From Aphrocallistes beatrix (taxonomy: Eukaryota; Porifera; Hexactinellida; Sceptrulophora; Aphrocallistidae), in the NCBI GenBank assembly GCA_963281255.1, contig OY725488.1, positions 5,801,524 through 5,865,523 of the forward strand: DNA of 64,000 nucleotides, given 5' to 3'. Positions 22,407-33,693 of the stretch are shown piece by piece (position 1 is the first letter of the stretch; every line of letters starts with the position of its first letter). Below the pieces are notes generated by a model that was given only the letters and a program-made list of their open reading frames with translations, was not told the origin of the DNA and did not search any database. The translations under genes were made by a program, and so were the position numbers.

Positions 22407-24158
22407 TACTGGTTTATTCTGTTCGCAAATTCAAAATAAAAGTTGAACAGTCGATGAAGGAGAAGGCGATTAAATTCATAATAATTAAATACGTAATATT
22501 GTTCAGAGGCACATTCTGTTTGAACAGTAAACAACTCAAACGGCGAGACTAGAATGGTATGTATGTGCTGTTGGCAGTCTATTCGGTTGTGCCCTGAAAT
22601 AATGTCAATAATGGGATTACTGTAAAATATAATAACCTACTCTTAACAACAGTTTTTTTGCACTTTTGAAACAGCTTTTAGTGCTTTCATATAATACGTG
22701 ATATCATATTGCAAAATGTACAATTGCAGGAATTACATTGTCAAAGTTATTTTGTCCTCAGCCAAAAGACATATTAATGTGATATAATCTTAATTTGAGG
22801 TCTCTTTATTTCAAAAACTATATACTGTCTATTAGTCTTCTGAGGTTTTTACTCTATTTTATTAGTATTTATGCTTCAGTAATTATCCATACCACTCCGA
22901 ATGAGATAGAGAAACTAATGAAAACATATGCAGTATTTCCCGCATTCTACATCTACCAACTTTTCTAAATATATTCATAATCTTAGAGAATAAAATTCGT
23001 GTAACGCTTTGATTAGAATGCCATCTCAATCAAACGCCATGTTTAGGTTGGTACATACGCACTTACTAGACGTAAGTATGTACTTTACATTCTAGGGTAT
23101 AGAAGCCTCAAATAGCATGTACTTGTAGGAACTGTAATAAGTTAGAGATGGAAATATCATCAAATAAAATGTGCAAAAAGCTTAGGTTACAGATGAATCA
23201 CATGGGATGAAGTGGACACAAGTCTCTTGTACTTAAAAAAGCTTTTGAAATGATCTTTTTAGAACTTTGAACGAGGCAGTCATGTGGTTCTGTCAAATCC
23301 TCTTTCCAATCCGATTACTGGAAGAGGGATATTATATGATCAAGTGTCCAAATAATAGTTTTATAAGTTTAAGACATCTTAAATAGTCTAATTCTCCGAA
23401 CTACTGACTGATGATTATGGCTTAACTATTATAATGTAACATTTAGGATTAATTATTTCCAAGCTTTTATTTTTGAAAAGAAACATAAGGTAATTAATAC
23501 TGAATTGATTAGGCTAATTACTGCCTTAACACTTGTATAAAAGACCATCTTGTTATCCGAGAAACTATCAGTGTTCTCCCAATTGATATATCAACTACCT
23601 ATTGTATGAGTTTGGTCGCTTTGAAAGGTTTGATTGAATAGTGACTACTATAAGTATTACTGGATATGACGATTGCTACTAGGAGAAAATATATTCTTAA
23701 TAACCCACTTGTCCAAGTAAATGTATTAGAATTTAAAATATGTGTCCATTACATTATATCATGTTATTTACATATATAAAATACAATTAGTACATTTCAA
23801 CATTGATTGAAACGTTGTGATTTCTCAATTAAAAAATATTGTTTGTCGAATCGAGTGGGACATATGCAAATAATAACATTAACAGAGCAACTGTTCATAA
23901 TGAAACCCTACCTTGATACTTTCGAATACTTTTCAAACAAATAGATAGACAGGTGATATTTATCCTCGCTATTCTACTCATACGTGGGCGACCTTCCATC
24001 TTATTAAAAATATCGCATAATATATAAATCTATTTGATGAACTAGTACAGGTCTCACTAATAAGTAACAACAATGTTACTACATTACTTTTAAGTAAATT
24101 ATAAGACCATTATAATAAATCTGTCTAGTTTTACTGAACAATTTTCCTCTTCCTAGCC
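22407..24158. other. Intergenic, nothing recognised
   Basis: 1.75 kb of AT-rich spacer between divergent genes (PDZ scaffold on minus, thioesterase on plus). It should carry both promoters. I see no repeat family used elsewhere in the window and no convincing frame. Confidence 0.5.
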
Positions 24159-25010
24159 TTGAGAAATATGCTACTAACGCTTTTCATCTTCTCTATCCTT
24201 TTCTTCCCGAGTGCTGACTCCTACTACCCAGTTGTGCTGATGCACGGAATAATAGATGGGCCGGAAACAATGGACACGCTTAGGTATGAAATTGAACACC
24301 TACATCCTGGTACTAAAGTCTACGAAATTGACCTGTTCAATGACGGATACAGTCTATATAATATGTGGTACCAAATTGAAGTTATTCGCAAGAGGCTTCA
24401 AGAAATAATGTCGACATCCAATGAGACACATTTCTTAGGATTCTCTCAAGGTGGAATCATCGGACGGGCGTTAATTCAAACAACGAATAATCACAACATA
24501 AACACATTCATCGCGCTCTCCTCTCCTCTCAGCGGGGAGTATGGCATTCCGATAGTATATTCAAACCTATTTCCTAACTTTACTTTAGAAATGCTGACAG
24601 ATTTTTTCTACACAGAAGAGGGACAGTGGTTCTCTCTGGCAGGATACTGGCATGATCCTTATAACGCAAAACGTTATCAGCAAGAGAACATGTTCCTTTC
24701 TAACCTGACCTACCCGACCAACCCTGACTGGAAACAGAACTTCCTCAAATTGGAGCGGATGGTAATGATCGGGGGTAAAGACGATCGCGTTGTCATTCCC
24801 TGGCAATCAAGCCACTTTGGGTTCTACGATGACAAACTAGGAATCGTCGAGATGGAAGATCAAGATTTCTATATACATGATACTTTCGGACTGAGGACTT
24901 TGAATGAGCAAAATAAATTGAAAACCTTTTCCATTCCAGGGATCTTCCATACGCATTGGCACGAAAACAGAGCAATCATCCAAAAATACATAATTCCTTA
25001 CTTGACATAA
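24159..25010 (+). CDS. Lysosomal thioesterase, PPT2-like
   Basis: Single-exon gene, 283 residues, close to the usual PPT1/PPT2 length (about 300). These alpha/beta hydrolases cleave thioester-linked fatty acyl groups in lysosomes. Residues 1-21 form a hydrophobic signal peptide ending near SADSYY; a start at the second ATG (24168) is possible. VVLMHGIIDGPETM is the N-terminal oxyanion region. The nucleophile elbow GFSQGG gives Ser96; the acid is in GGKDDRV (Asp208 or Asp209); the catalytic His is His264 in IFHTHWH. PWQSSHFGFYD, YWHDPY and SSPLSGEYG fit PPT2 better than PPT1. Putative N-glycosylation sites (NET, NFT, NLT) suit a lysosomal enzyme. Confidence 0.93.
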   Translation: MRNMLLTLFIFSILFFPSADSYYPVVLMHGIIDGPETMDTLRYEIEHLHPGTKVYEIDLFNDGYSLYNMWYQIEVIRKRLQEIMSTSNETHFLGFSQGGIIGRALIQTTNNHNINTFIALSSPLSGEYGIPIVYSNLFPNFTLEMLTDFFYTEEGQWFSLAGYWHDPYNAKRYQQENMFLSNLTYPTNPDWKQNFLKLERMVMIGGKDDRVVIPWQSSHFGFYDDKLGIVEMEDQDFYIHDTFGLRTLNEQNKLKTFSIPGIFHTHWHENRAIIQKYIIPYLT

Positions 25011-26262
25011 TCTACACTAGCAGTCGCCTAAAGTTTCTAACTTCCTTATACCTTGAAGTACTTTAGAGCACCAGACTTTTAGAACATTTTATCTGTACTA
25101 TTTAATAATGTATTACTAAGTCTTTTTAGATTACATTTGTTTATAAATGTATATTGTCTCATATATCTCATTTAATAACCTAAAGCTACGTTTATCCGGA
25201 TAGGGCCGTCGGAAGAAAAATTGAAGTGGGACAATTTGTGATTTGGGTAGGATTAGTTTGCGTGTTCGAATCCTAGATTTTAAGCAATAATTTTTTTTAG
25301 AGAATGTTTATCCAACAAAATACAAGTACAGTATATAATAAATTAACTATAGGTAGTAGTAGTATCCCTAAACTTAATCAATTCGGAGAAATTAAAGTTT
25401 CACGTAAGTGTGATGAATATTAAAATAAATTAGCATGTACATATCTCAAAATCCCGCTTTGTTCAATAATTGGGAAGTAGATATTTTGCAAAATATCTAA
25501 TTACAAATCCTTCTACCATAACTCAGCGAGTATTCACAACTTTCTTTTCTGGCGACAATCGACGTCGAATCGTTTCCTCTTTCAAATAAGTGGTAGAAAA
25601 GTTTGTGCGAGTTAAGGCGTTTTAAAGTTAAAATTGGCCGGAATTTTGGGACTCTTTTAACTTCATATTACACCACACCTCGCAAAACGACCCATATCGC
25701 GACTAGAATAGGGATTTTTTGGCAATTTTCAAATTTTGTGGTTTGGCCGAAATTTAACTTTAATACTATCGTTTTACTAATATTTGAATTTCATCCTATT
25801 AAGATGAACTTGCAACATGCGTATGCTGCCTAATGCAAGTAAACAAAGCATGTTGTTCAACATTTATTCGCACCTTTTAATCATTAACAAACTAACCCAG
25901 TGTATACGAAGTTCATTGATTTGACATTTTGTGAGTTTTGATAATATGAATGTTTTACCCATCAGATGTCAACTCGGATAAAGGACCAAAATCAAATATA
26001 AGAAGTAAATAAATACCAAAATAGTATCGAACATCTTTAATAAAGTATTCAAGCATCAGTATGCGTCTTCAACAAAAAGGAATATCGTATCCGATGGTGG
26101 GAGGCAGTCCCACTGTATCACTCAGCTATTTTAATATGAGAGGATTGAAATTTTCATTTCAACTCTAATAAAAAACTGTAAGCATATTGGAAATAAATTC
26201 ACAAGTGTGTAGTGCCTGTAAGCCTAGTCCTATCAGTACACATGGAGCATATGACACAAGGA
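25011..26262. other. Intergenic, nothing recognised
   Basis: AT-rich spacer between convergent genes. An open frame near 25603-25833 has no recognisable features and biased, non-coding-like composition. Confidence 0.5.
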
Positions 26263-27189
26263 TTATAGCAAGGAAGGGGAGTGCACGATTTTCTTCAGTT
26301 TCAGCGATAGTACGCGTGTAAATTCGATTTGGGAGTTGGGAGGCTTTGATATTCTCGTGTGTAAATAGTCAATGTGAACTTTTAATTTCTTCGTTTTACG
26401 TGTAGACATTTCAAATAATAACTTGGTTATTTGAAGTTTCGGTGTGATCATTTGCATTCTAAGTAATGCACATTGTCTAATACTGAGGTGTAAAGGTCCT
26501 ATCTTGAGGGAGAAATGCTGGAATTGTTTAGTATCTTCTAAGTTAAAACAAGAAAAGTGATTTTTTTTGTTTTTCTTACTCTCTTTCTTTTTGTAGTGAG
26601 TCTCTATTGATTCCATATCAGGAATGCTGATTGAGGGAACTGAAAGTTTCATTCGTTTCTGTATGTTTGCAAATTTTTCATCATTCCTACTGGAACCTCT
26701 CTTAAATTTTTCGAATTCAACCAGATCTGTGACAGAGAGAAATGTGGGTGGCTGGTTTTCAGGATTCAAGCGCTTACTTTTCGCCTCTTTTTCACCTTGA
26801 ACCAAGAGAGAGTTGCCGTATACTACATCAAGTGGTAATCTTTTATTCGTGTATATTGAAAGGTCATTTGTTTTCTTCTTTGGAGTACTCTTTCTCTTAT
26901 TACTCCTGCTCCTAAAACTTGGAGCATTTCTATCCAGATCATCCAATGAATCAATGCAGACATGTGTTATTTCTGAGTTTAAACTCTCAGTCGAGAGATT
27001 ACAAACTGAGAGATCATCGAAATCTGTTGATGGCAATGGACCTTGGAAGAGCTGGGTTTGGAGTTGTGAGAATGTCGGAGCATCGGATAGGCTGTCAGTT
27101 AGCTCCTCCTCAATGGGAAACGGAATTGCTCTATAGATAATGTTAGAAACCATGCTAGAGCTGTCGCTACTGTGTAGGGGAACGTCCAT
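26263..27189 (-). CDS. Hypothetical Ser/Lys-rich protein, possibly nuclear
   Basis: Open frame of 308 residues that I do not recognise. The N-terminal ~95 residues are acidic and Ser-rich (FPIEEELTDSLSDAPTFSQL). Several basic clusters (SRSNKRKSTPKKKTN near residues 95-110, KKKESKKNKKN near residues 205-215, STRKTKKLKV in the last third) look like nuclear localisation signals. The last ~90 residues are Leu/Lys-rich with aliphatic periodicity (LKIGPLHLSIRQCALLRMQM) and may be a small folded domain. There is no signal peptide or membrane segment. The length of the frame in AT-rich DNA and the structured composition argue for a real gene. It is divergent from the thioesterase gene in orientation (convergent 3' ends). 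Confidence 0.6.
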   Translation of the reverse strand: MDVPLHSSDSSSMVSNIIYRAIPFPIEEELTDSLSDAPTFSQLQTQLFQGPLPSTDFDDLSVCNLSTESLNSEITHVCIDSLDDLDRNAPSFRSRSNKRKSTPKKKTNDLSIYTNKRLPLDVVYGNSLLVQGEKEAKSKRLNPENQPPTFLSVTDLVEFEKFKRGSSRNDEKFANIQKRMKLSVPSISIPDMESIETHYKKKESKKNKKNHFSCFNLEDTKQFQHFSLKIGPLHLSIRQCALLRMQMITPKLQITKLLFEMSTRKTKKLKVHIDYLHTRISKPPNSQIEFTRVLSLKLKKIVHSPSLL

Positions 27190-27950
27190 TCTGGTAGGTA
27201 GTTTGGTGCTACCCTAATAGGTTGGAGGAATAAACGTCACAATAAAATATACAGAAACACTATTTTTGAAATAAATACGTATTTATATTATACAATTACA
27301 TGTATATACATTTGAATACAAAATATGGGCCAGTTTTAAATACAATATAGGCTGGTAGTGATAGGGCTACTCTACTCGTACACTATAATATATATAGTCT
27401 TTTGGGTTCAGTCGCCTGGTAGCGGGAACTCACTCATAAAGAACACTTAATTAACGGTCTTTGTTGTAATCTTGGCTTCCTATTTAAAAAATATAATCAT
27501 CAATATTGCGTTCCTGCATTTAATTAATGATTTATTTTGTGAAATGCTGTCTGATATTAATTGTTACTTATACTTTTCCCCTTCTCGTGTTCCATTTTAA
27601 TGTAGAAATCCTCTCAAATTGTTTCTCATCTAGGGTATAGATATCCTAGTAGCGTCACTATATCCGGGCCTAATCGGGTTCAGGTCAGGGTAGAGGGCAG
27701 TGCAGGGTTTCATCCAGCTTTCCAAAGTCATACGCCTAAATGGACGCCACCAATTTTCTACGCGCCTAGACTCTGCATTTTTATATATGTTAATGGAACT
27801 CGAAATTAGTAATTTTTTAAATCAACCAATTCTTCTAGAAATACATGCTTATACTACCAATTGTAGACTCATTTGAAGTTGTTATCGTTACTATTTAGAA
27901 CTTAAAAATATTCACTTAGTCCTAATTAGTACATGTATTCGGTATTCACA
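27190..27950. other. Intergenic, nothing recognised
   Basis: AT-rich spacer upstream of the hypothetical gene. No repeat or gene that I can support. Confidence 0.45.
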
Positions 27951-27954
27951 TCCT

Positions 27955-28290
27955 TTTACTTTTGAAATACTTTTATACGCGTATAGTTACAAGTATTTCA
28001 GAAGTAAAAGGTAACGCTAATAATGCTGTCATATGATAGGTAATAGGCAACTTCCTATTCACTAATAATATAATTTAGTCGCCTAAATATTATTGTCTTA
28101 CAGTTATGGGCCAATATGTCATCAAAATATATTGACCCATAACTGTAAAACTATCATATTTAGGCGAATAAATTATATTATTAGTGAATAGAAAGTCGCC
28201 TATTACCTATCATATGGCATCATTTATTAGTTTTAGCACTTACAGTTATTGAGATATAGCCCAAGTTAGTCAATGTGTGTACATTACAAT
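27955..28290. mobile_element. Decayed foldback element
   Basis: Inverted arms meet near 28110: GATAGGTAATAGGCAACTTC with ATAATATAATTTAGTCGCCT on the left, and their complements around 28140-28220 on the right. The left arm is shorter, so the element is truncated. A separate small palindrome (CTTTTGAAATACTTTTATAC... and complement) lies at 27957-28010. Confidence 0.65.
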
Positions 28291-28499
28291 GAAAATGTCC
28301 ACATATTTTTCAACAACTGGTCCAAAGTGAGATTTCCTACGCTAAATAAACATTAATACTGTTATTATGACTGCGCGAAGCATGCAAGAAAATTGGTTAA
28401 ATTAGTCGTAATTATAGCTTGTTGTGCAATATAATGATGATTACACACATTTTGATTACTGATTTAAGTACTTGTATATATTGTTTATATATGTTGGTA

Positions 28500-28725
28500 A
28501 TAAATTTCAATGATCTTGCACAGGAGAAGAAATTTTGTGAGTGATGTGAATAAGTCTCCGCCCCTCTGACCTGGATACAGACTGGTGGTGTCACCCTGCT
28601 TGGGACTCCTGCAAACAATCTCACCTAGACTAGCTACAACTATCTCACACTCTCTCTCACCTACAAATACCTGAACGCTGTCCACGTTGTCATGGAAGTA
28701 GTCTCCATACACTGTCATCAGATAC
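28500..28725 (-). pseudogene. Orphan IPT/TIG-like exon (fibrocystin-like)
   Basis: On the minus strand an open segment begins near 28720 after TGACAG and reads TVYGDYFHDNVDSVQVFVG, then ECEIVV, then GEIVCRSPKQ and a YPGQRGG motif. The first part has the IPT/TIG pattern of strand, V-x-V-G, Cys, Glu-(I/V)-x-C. The YPGxRG pattern that follows resembles fibrocystin-type proteins. It ends in non-coding sequence and both sides are repeats. It may be one exon of a gene I cannot otherwise see, or a fragment. Confidence 0.45.
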
Positions 28726-28906
28726 TAACCAATCCCTGGTCCAAATAATTAAGGAGTACCATTGCCTTAGTGTATTGGATGCTATGGTTGGAGGTATTTC
28801 TTAAAACAAATAGTATGTAGTTACTTCCTATAAAATTTGAAGACAATCTAAGCCACTAATAATTGAGTTATGGTATTTTAACAATGGGATAGAACTTATT
28901 ACTCAC

Positions 28907-30391
28907 CCTGTATGTCTTATGAAAATTTACCAAAATGTGAACTTTCAATTCCTTTTGGTTAGAAAGTTATACCCTATCTAGTTTCAACAATTTTTTATGA
29001 CCGGACGCTTATTATTTAGAGTCCCCCTCCCTTAAATTTGCAGTTGTTGGTCATCAACAACTCCATTGAAATTTTATTGGTCATCAATTATCTGATACCT
29101 AACTGTTGATTGTTATGACATAATTTCTGGCCTGGCTTGATAGATAGTTTATCAGATACCTTATGAAATTTATTCACAGCTTCAGCCTCAGAATAATTTG
29201 TAAGATACTTAAGGTTACCTTTTTCTTGTGCAATTGCCAAGAATATACACATTAGTTCGTGATGAAGGCATATCAAAAAAAAATTGCCAGGCACAGAAAG
29301 CTGATTTTCGGCATGTTGGAGTCTTTTGAGTATGGATGCACTAAGTTCTGACCTCAAACGAAAATGTCGACTCATCATGGAATTATGACATCATTGTCAC
29401 CTTTTTTGTAATTAGAAATTTCAGTTTTTCGACTATAACTCAGTCATTTTAGATGATAGAAGGCTGAAATTTTAATAAAATGTGTATAATATATCTCAAA
29501 TATGATACAACTCTCATCAAAAAATGATGACTCATCACTCTGTGATGACGTCATCATTGCGCATCAAAAACCCTGACAAATTTGGTGATTTTTGAGTATC
29601 GATTATAACAGTAAGACAAGCGTATTTAGAAATGTTGTCTACCTTAAAATTAATCAATGTGAGCCTAGGCGCCTAATGGACGCTTCTGGCGGAATAACGT
29701 GTCCGCCAGCCGCGCAGCGCAAGCAAGCGAAGCGCGCTTTTATTATATAATTCACTATAACATTGGTATGGAGTAAGGTTTTAAAATTTCAATTTAAGGT
29801 GGGGACTGTGATCGGCGGACCGCGTTTGACACCTATAATCAAAAAGCTAAATCTCTTGATGGTGCTGTTTGATTGCTAAAATATAATTAATTTTGTGTAG
29901 AAGCAACTTTTTAAAAGTGTTCTAATGATTATGTGGGTAGTCAGCAATCAAATTTTGTAAAGCAAGTTGTTACAAGTTGTTAATGGAATTTTACCTTAAA
30001 AATCAAAACTAAGACACAAAAATCAGAATATACCAAGTACATGTGTTATTGTACAGTTGCGAAGAAATCAAAGATAAAACATTGGAAACGCCGACTTATT
30101 TTTTTTGAAGAATGGCAAATTTTGGATTTAAAGAGGCTATAGCACATAAATACATGAGTATACTGACAATCGGGTTTGATACATTTTGAACAAACCATCC
30201 TACTTATCATTTATAAAAAATTAATAATACATTTAGACAAAGGGATCAGGAAAATATGATCAATTTAGAGAGGGGGACTCTAAATAAAAAGCGTCCGATC
30301 ATAAAAATCGTTGAAAATAGATAGGTTATAACTTTCTATCCAAAAGGAATTGAAAGTTCACATTAGTTAAATTTTCATAAGATATACAGGA
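28907..30391. mobile_element. TIR element, 1.5 kb, with nested repeat A
   Basis: The left end (ACCCTGTATGTCTTATGAAA with TGAACTTTCAATTCCTTTTG, then GAGTCCCCCTCCCT near 29020) is matched in inverted form at 30244-30391. The arms are about 130-150 bases. The interior contains the family A copy at 29280-29750. No transposase frame. Confidence 0.7.
29280..29750 (+). repeat. Dispersed repeat family A, copy 3
   Basis: The body of the family (GCTGATTTTCGGCATGTTGG, CGACTCATCATGGAATTATG, TGATGACGTCATCATTGCGC) ends in the GC-rich terminus CGCAGCGCAAGCAAGCGAAG. Its TA-rich 5' start is missing. Confidence 0.85.
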
Positions 30392-31105
30392 TAAAGTTCG
30401 GGTAAAAAATTAGGCTAATCGGAGATTTTCATGCGGGAAGCTTTGGTCGATTCATGATGGAATAATTATCCCTAGAGAGGATTATGTCCAAGGTATAATA
30501 TTACTATGTTAATTCTTTTGGATTTGTCTAGCGCCATCGACGCCGTTGGTCATGAGATGCTAATAATCGCCTACCGACAAGATTTGGTTTTACAGGAGAC
30601 GCCCTTAGCAAATAAAATAAGTCGTTTTCCATCTTAAGGCAGTGGACCCCCAGGATAATCTAGGAACTATTTTTCTGGTCCTGTGCAGGGCCGTGCCAGT
30701 AATGTCAACTGACCAGGTCAAACTTGGGCAGAATCTTTCTAGACCACTGAGACCAGGTTCTGGCCAGGTTTTGACAGTCAATCGGATTGAAATAAATTTA
30801 ATAGCTCGGATATTTTGCTGCAATCTGGAATTGGCCGCTAATATCAAATCACCCAAAATTGTCTTGACAAAGTTATTCTCTAAACTTTTTTATACTAACT
30901 TCAAAAGGGGCGAATCTAGGTACGTAAACTAAGATAATATACGGATCAGAATCTCTGTATGTACTGTAGATACATATATACGTAATGTGACAAAATTTAA
31001 TAATAGTCTTAAAGGTCTAAAAGATCGTTTTCACGAAGTGTGAAATTTCGAAATACTTTGTAGATCACAGCATTTGACACTTTGATGTCAGTTTTTGCAT
31101 TCAAA
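30392..31105. other. Intergenic, nothing recognised
   Basis: AT-rich spacer with one GC-richer patch (30640-30780) that has open frames on both strands. I see no protein family in either, and treat the patch as non-coding. Confidence 0.4.
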
Positions 31106-32188
31106 CATGGCCTACTTAATATACGGCTATATATGTCACCGAGAAGGCCATAAAACGAAGAGGCCAGTTCTAACAAAGTCAAAATTTTATTAGACCGATA
31201 AATCAAAAACCGCTTCCGATAGACATTTGAAATTTATTATTACCTTATACAAACATTATATCAGAGTATCCAATTCCGCTGTCAAAAATTTGATACGTCA
31301 TCATGTAATTGCAATAGGCTCTTTTAGAGCGGAAAATGTTGCTGTTCCAGCTCATATTAAACATCGTTATCTGCATTTATAATGCTTGATTTTTTAGTAG
31401 AGCAACAATAGGAAGACCTCAAGCCCAAAAATCTGAAAATTTTAGTTAAAATGTCTATGCATTCCTCAGTTGCTATGGAAACAAAAAATTACATGTTTAT
31501 GCCATAACTCGAAAAGTATAGATCGTAAACACTAAGAAATTATGCCATTTAATCTGTAAACTATTACTTCCTATATGGGAATAATACTATTCACATGTCT
31601 ATTTTCAATAAGTTCTGAGTTATCTAGGATTTTGTCACATCTCATTACTTCTCTATATATCGTGATAAATTCCTAGATAACTCAGAACTTATTGAAAATA
31701 GACATGTGAATAGTATTATTCCCATATAGGAAGTAATAGTTTACAGATTAAATGGTATAATTTCTTAGTATTTACGATCTATACTTTTCGAGTTATGGCT
31801 TAAACATGTAATTTTTTGTTTCCATAGCAACTGAGGAATGCATAGACATTCTAACTAGATTTTTTGGCTTGAGGTCTTCCTATTGTTGCTCTAATAAAAA
31901 ATCAAGCATTATAAATGCAGATAACGATGTTTAATATGAGCTGGAACAGCAACATTTTCCGCTCTAAAAAGAGCCTATTGCGCAATCACATGATGATATA
32001 TCAAATTTTTGACAGCGGAATTGGATACTCTGATATAATGTTTGTATATGGTAATAATAGATTTCAAATGTCTATCGGAAGCGGTTTTTGATTTATCGGT
32101 TTAATTATATTTTGACTTTGTTAAAACTGGCATCTTCGTTTTATGGCCTTCTCGGTGACATATATAGCCGTATATTAAGTAGGCCATG
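31106..32188. mobile_element. Foldback element family B with 7-bp target duplication, copy 2
   Basis: Near-identical in design to 7404-8497: ends CATGGCCTACTTAATATACG and complement. The flank ATTCAAA is repeated directly on both sides. Arms of about 530 bases meet near 31650. The arms differ from each other and from copy 1 at scattered sites and small indels. Non-coding. Confidence 0.9.
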
Positions 32189-32227
32189 ATTCAAAGCACT
32201 TGTCAGTTCCTTAATCAATTCAAACAT

Positions 32228-33065
32228 CTATTAAAACTCGATTAATGTGTGTGTATATATATATCTGTAACGAATTGATTGAAGAAACTGCCGGTCTCAG
32301 ACAGCTGATTTTTGGCATGTGGTAGCCTTTTGGCTATGGCTCCACTAAGTTCTGACCTCAGACCAAAATGTCTACTCACCATGGAATTATGACGTCATTG
32401 CCACCTTTTTTATAATTAGAAATTTCAGTTTTCGACTATAACTCAGCCAATTTAGGTGATAGAAGGCTGAAATTTTAATAGAATGTATATATATCACAAA
32501 TATGATACAACTCTCATCCAAAAATGATGACGTCATCATTACGCATCAAAGATTTTGTGATTTTTCGAGTGATATCGATTTTGACAGCAGGGCTGGGGTT
32601 GGTTAACCGATTTTAGGGCTCGGTTATTTTGGTTTCCAGGGCGGTTAACCGGTTAACCGATGTCAATATTAATTGGTTGAAATATCGATTTTTAGACTAA
32701 TATTTAACCTGATATTGATTAATTTGATAATTTTCAGTTGTCGAAATATATACTATTATAATTAAAAATAGAAATTATAATATATTATCAATTTTTTAGG
32801 AGTAAAATTAATGAATCTCCGTCGAAAAGCAATGAAATTAGTGTAAATATTTAGAAAATAAAGCAGATCGGCTGACCGATTTAAGATTTGCTTAACCGCT
32901 AACCAAGATTGATGGCGGTTAACCGAATCCAGCCTTGTTGACAGTAAGACAGACGTAATTAGAGATGTTATCACCATATAACTAATCAATGTGAGCCTAA
33001 GGCCTCCGGTGGACACAAAGTGTCCGCTAGCCGCACAGCGCAAGCAAGCGAAGCGCGCTTGTAAC
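32228..33065 (+). repeat. Dispersed repeat family A, copy 4, interrupted by a MITE
   Basis: Full-length copy from AAAACTCGATTAATGTG through CTGTAACGAATTGATTGAAG to the GC-rich end GCACAGCGCAAGCAAGCGAA. It is split by a hAT-like MITE at 32588-32936. Confidence 0.85.
32588..32936. mobile_element. hAT-like MITE
   Basis: The ends CAGGGCTGGGGTTGGTTAAC and CCAGCCTT are inverted and rich in GGTTAACC motifs. The flanks TTTGACAG and GTTGACAG agree in seven of eight bases, consistent with an 8-bp hAT-type target duplication. It is inserted in family A copy 4. No coding capacity. Confidence 0.75.
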
Positions 33066-33195
33066 GTATAAAATAGCAATATAATCATAGCTTACTGAGA
33101 AAGATTCGAGGATTTAGTTGGGTTACGGGCTTACGGCACTGGACGATAGCGCTTGGTTTGACAGACTGACACCTGTTAAATTAATGGTTGCTACT

Positions 33196-33563
33196 AAAGC
33201 AATGGCGTAGCCAAGAGTTAAACTATGGTAGTGTGCTGGTGATGCACTGTCACATTGATGTGGTGCGCATAGGTGTAGCTAAGGGGTTGATAGGGCCTGT
33301 TCAACTGTCAGAAACCCCAAACGTCGTTGCTACAACTCCAAACGATAAATGCTAGCTACGACTATGGTGGAGCGTATACGTATAATTGAATGTGACAATC
33401 ATTCCAAACTCGTTGTACCACACAATTTAATTAATTAAGACAGAATGTACGATCTCACCGCAGAACAATTCAATTCTCGCGGTTAGTATCGCAATGCATG
33501 TCTAAATGTTTTCGTGTACGCTTCCTGCACCAGTGCGCACCACCTTGGCTACGCCTCTGCTAG
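33196..33563. mobile_element. hAT-like MITE (GGCGTAGCC ends)
   Basis: The left end CAATGGCGTAGCCAAG and right end CTTGGCTACGCCTCTG are inverted repeats of the CAGAGGCGTAGCCA type common to hAT elements. I could not find a clean 8-bp duplication. Nothing coding inside. Confidence 0.6.
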
Positions 33564-33693
33564 GACAAAGATAATCAATAATATTTTGAGAATAACTCGG
33601 ATATAAATAAAATAATTAAACTATAATGGTAGGTAATATGTTGAGAAGATTTTAGCTAAAAGAAACGAAAAAAACAAACTAAAATTCAAAAGG

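Noticed and set aside
30605-30932. Open frames on both strands in a GC-richer patch.
   Set aside because: No family features and mutual overlap; probably a decayed repeat.
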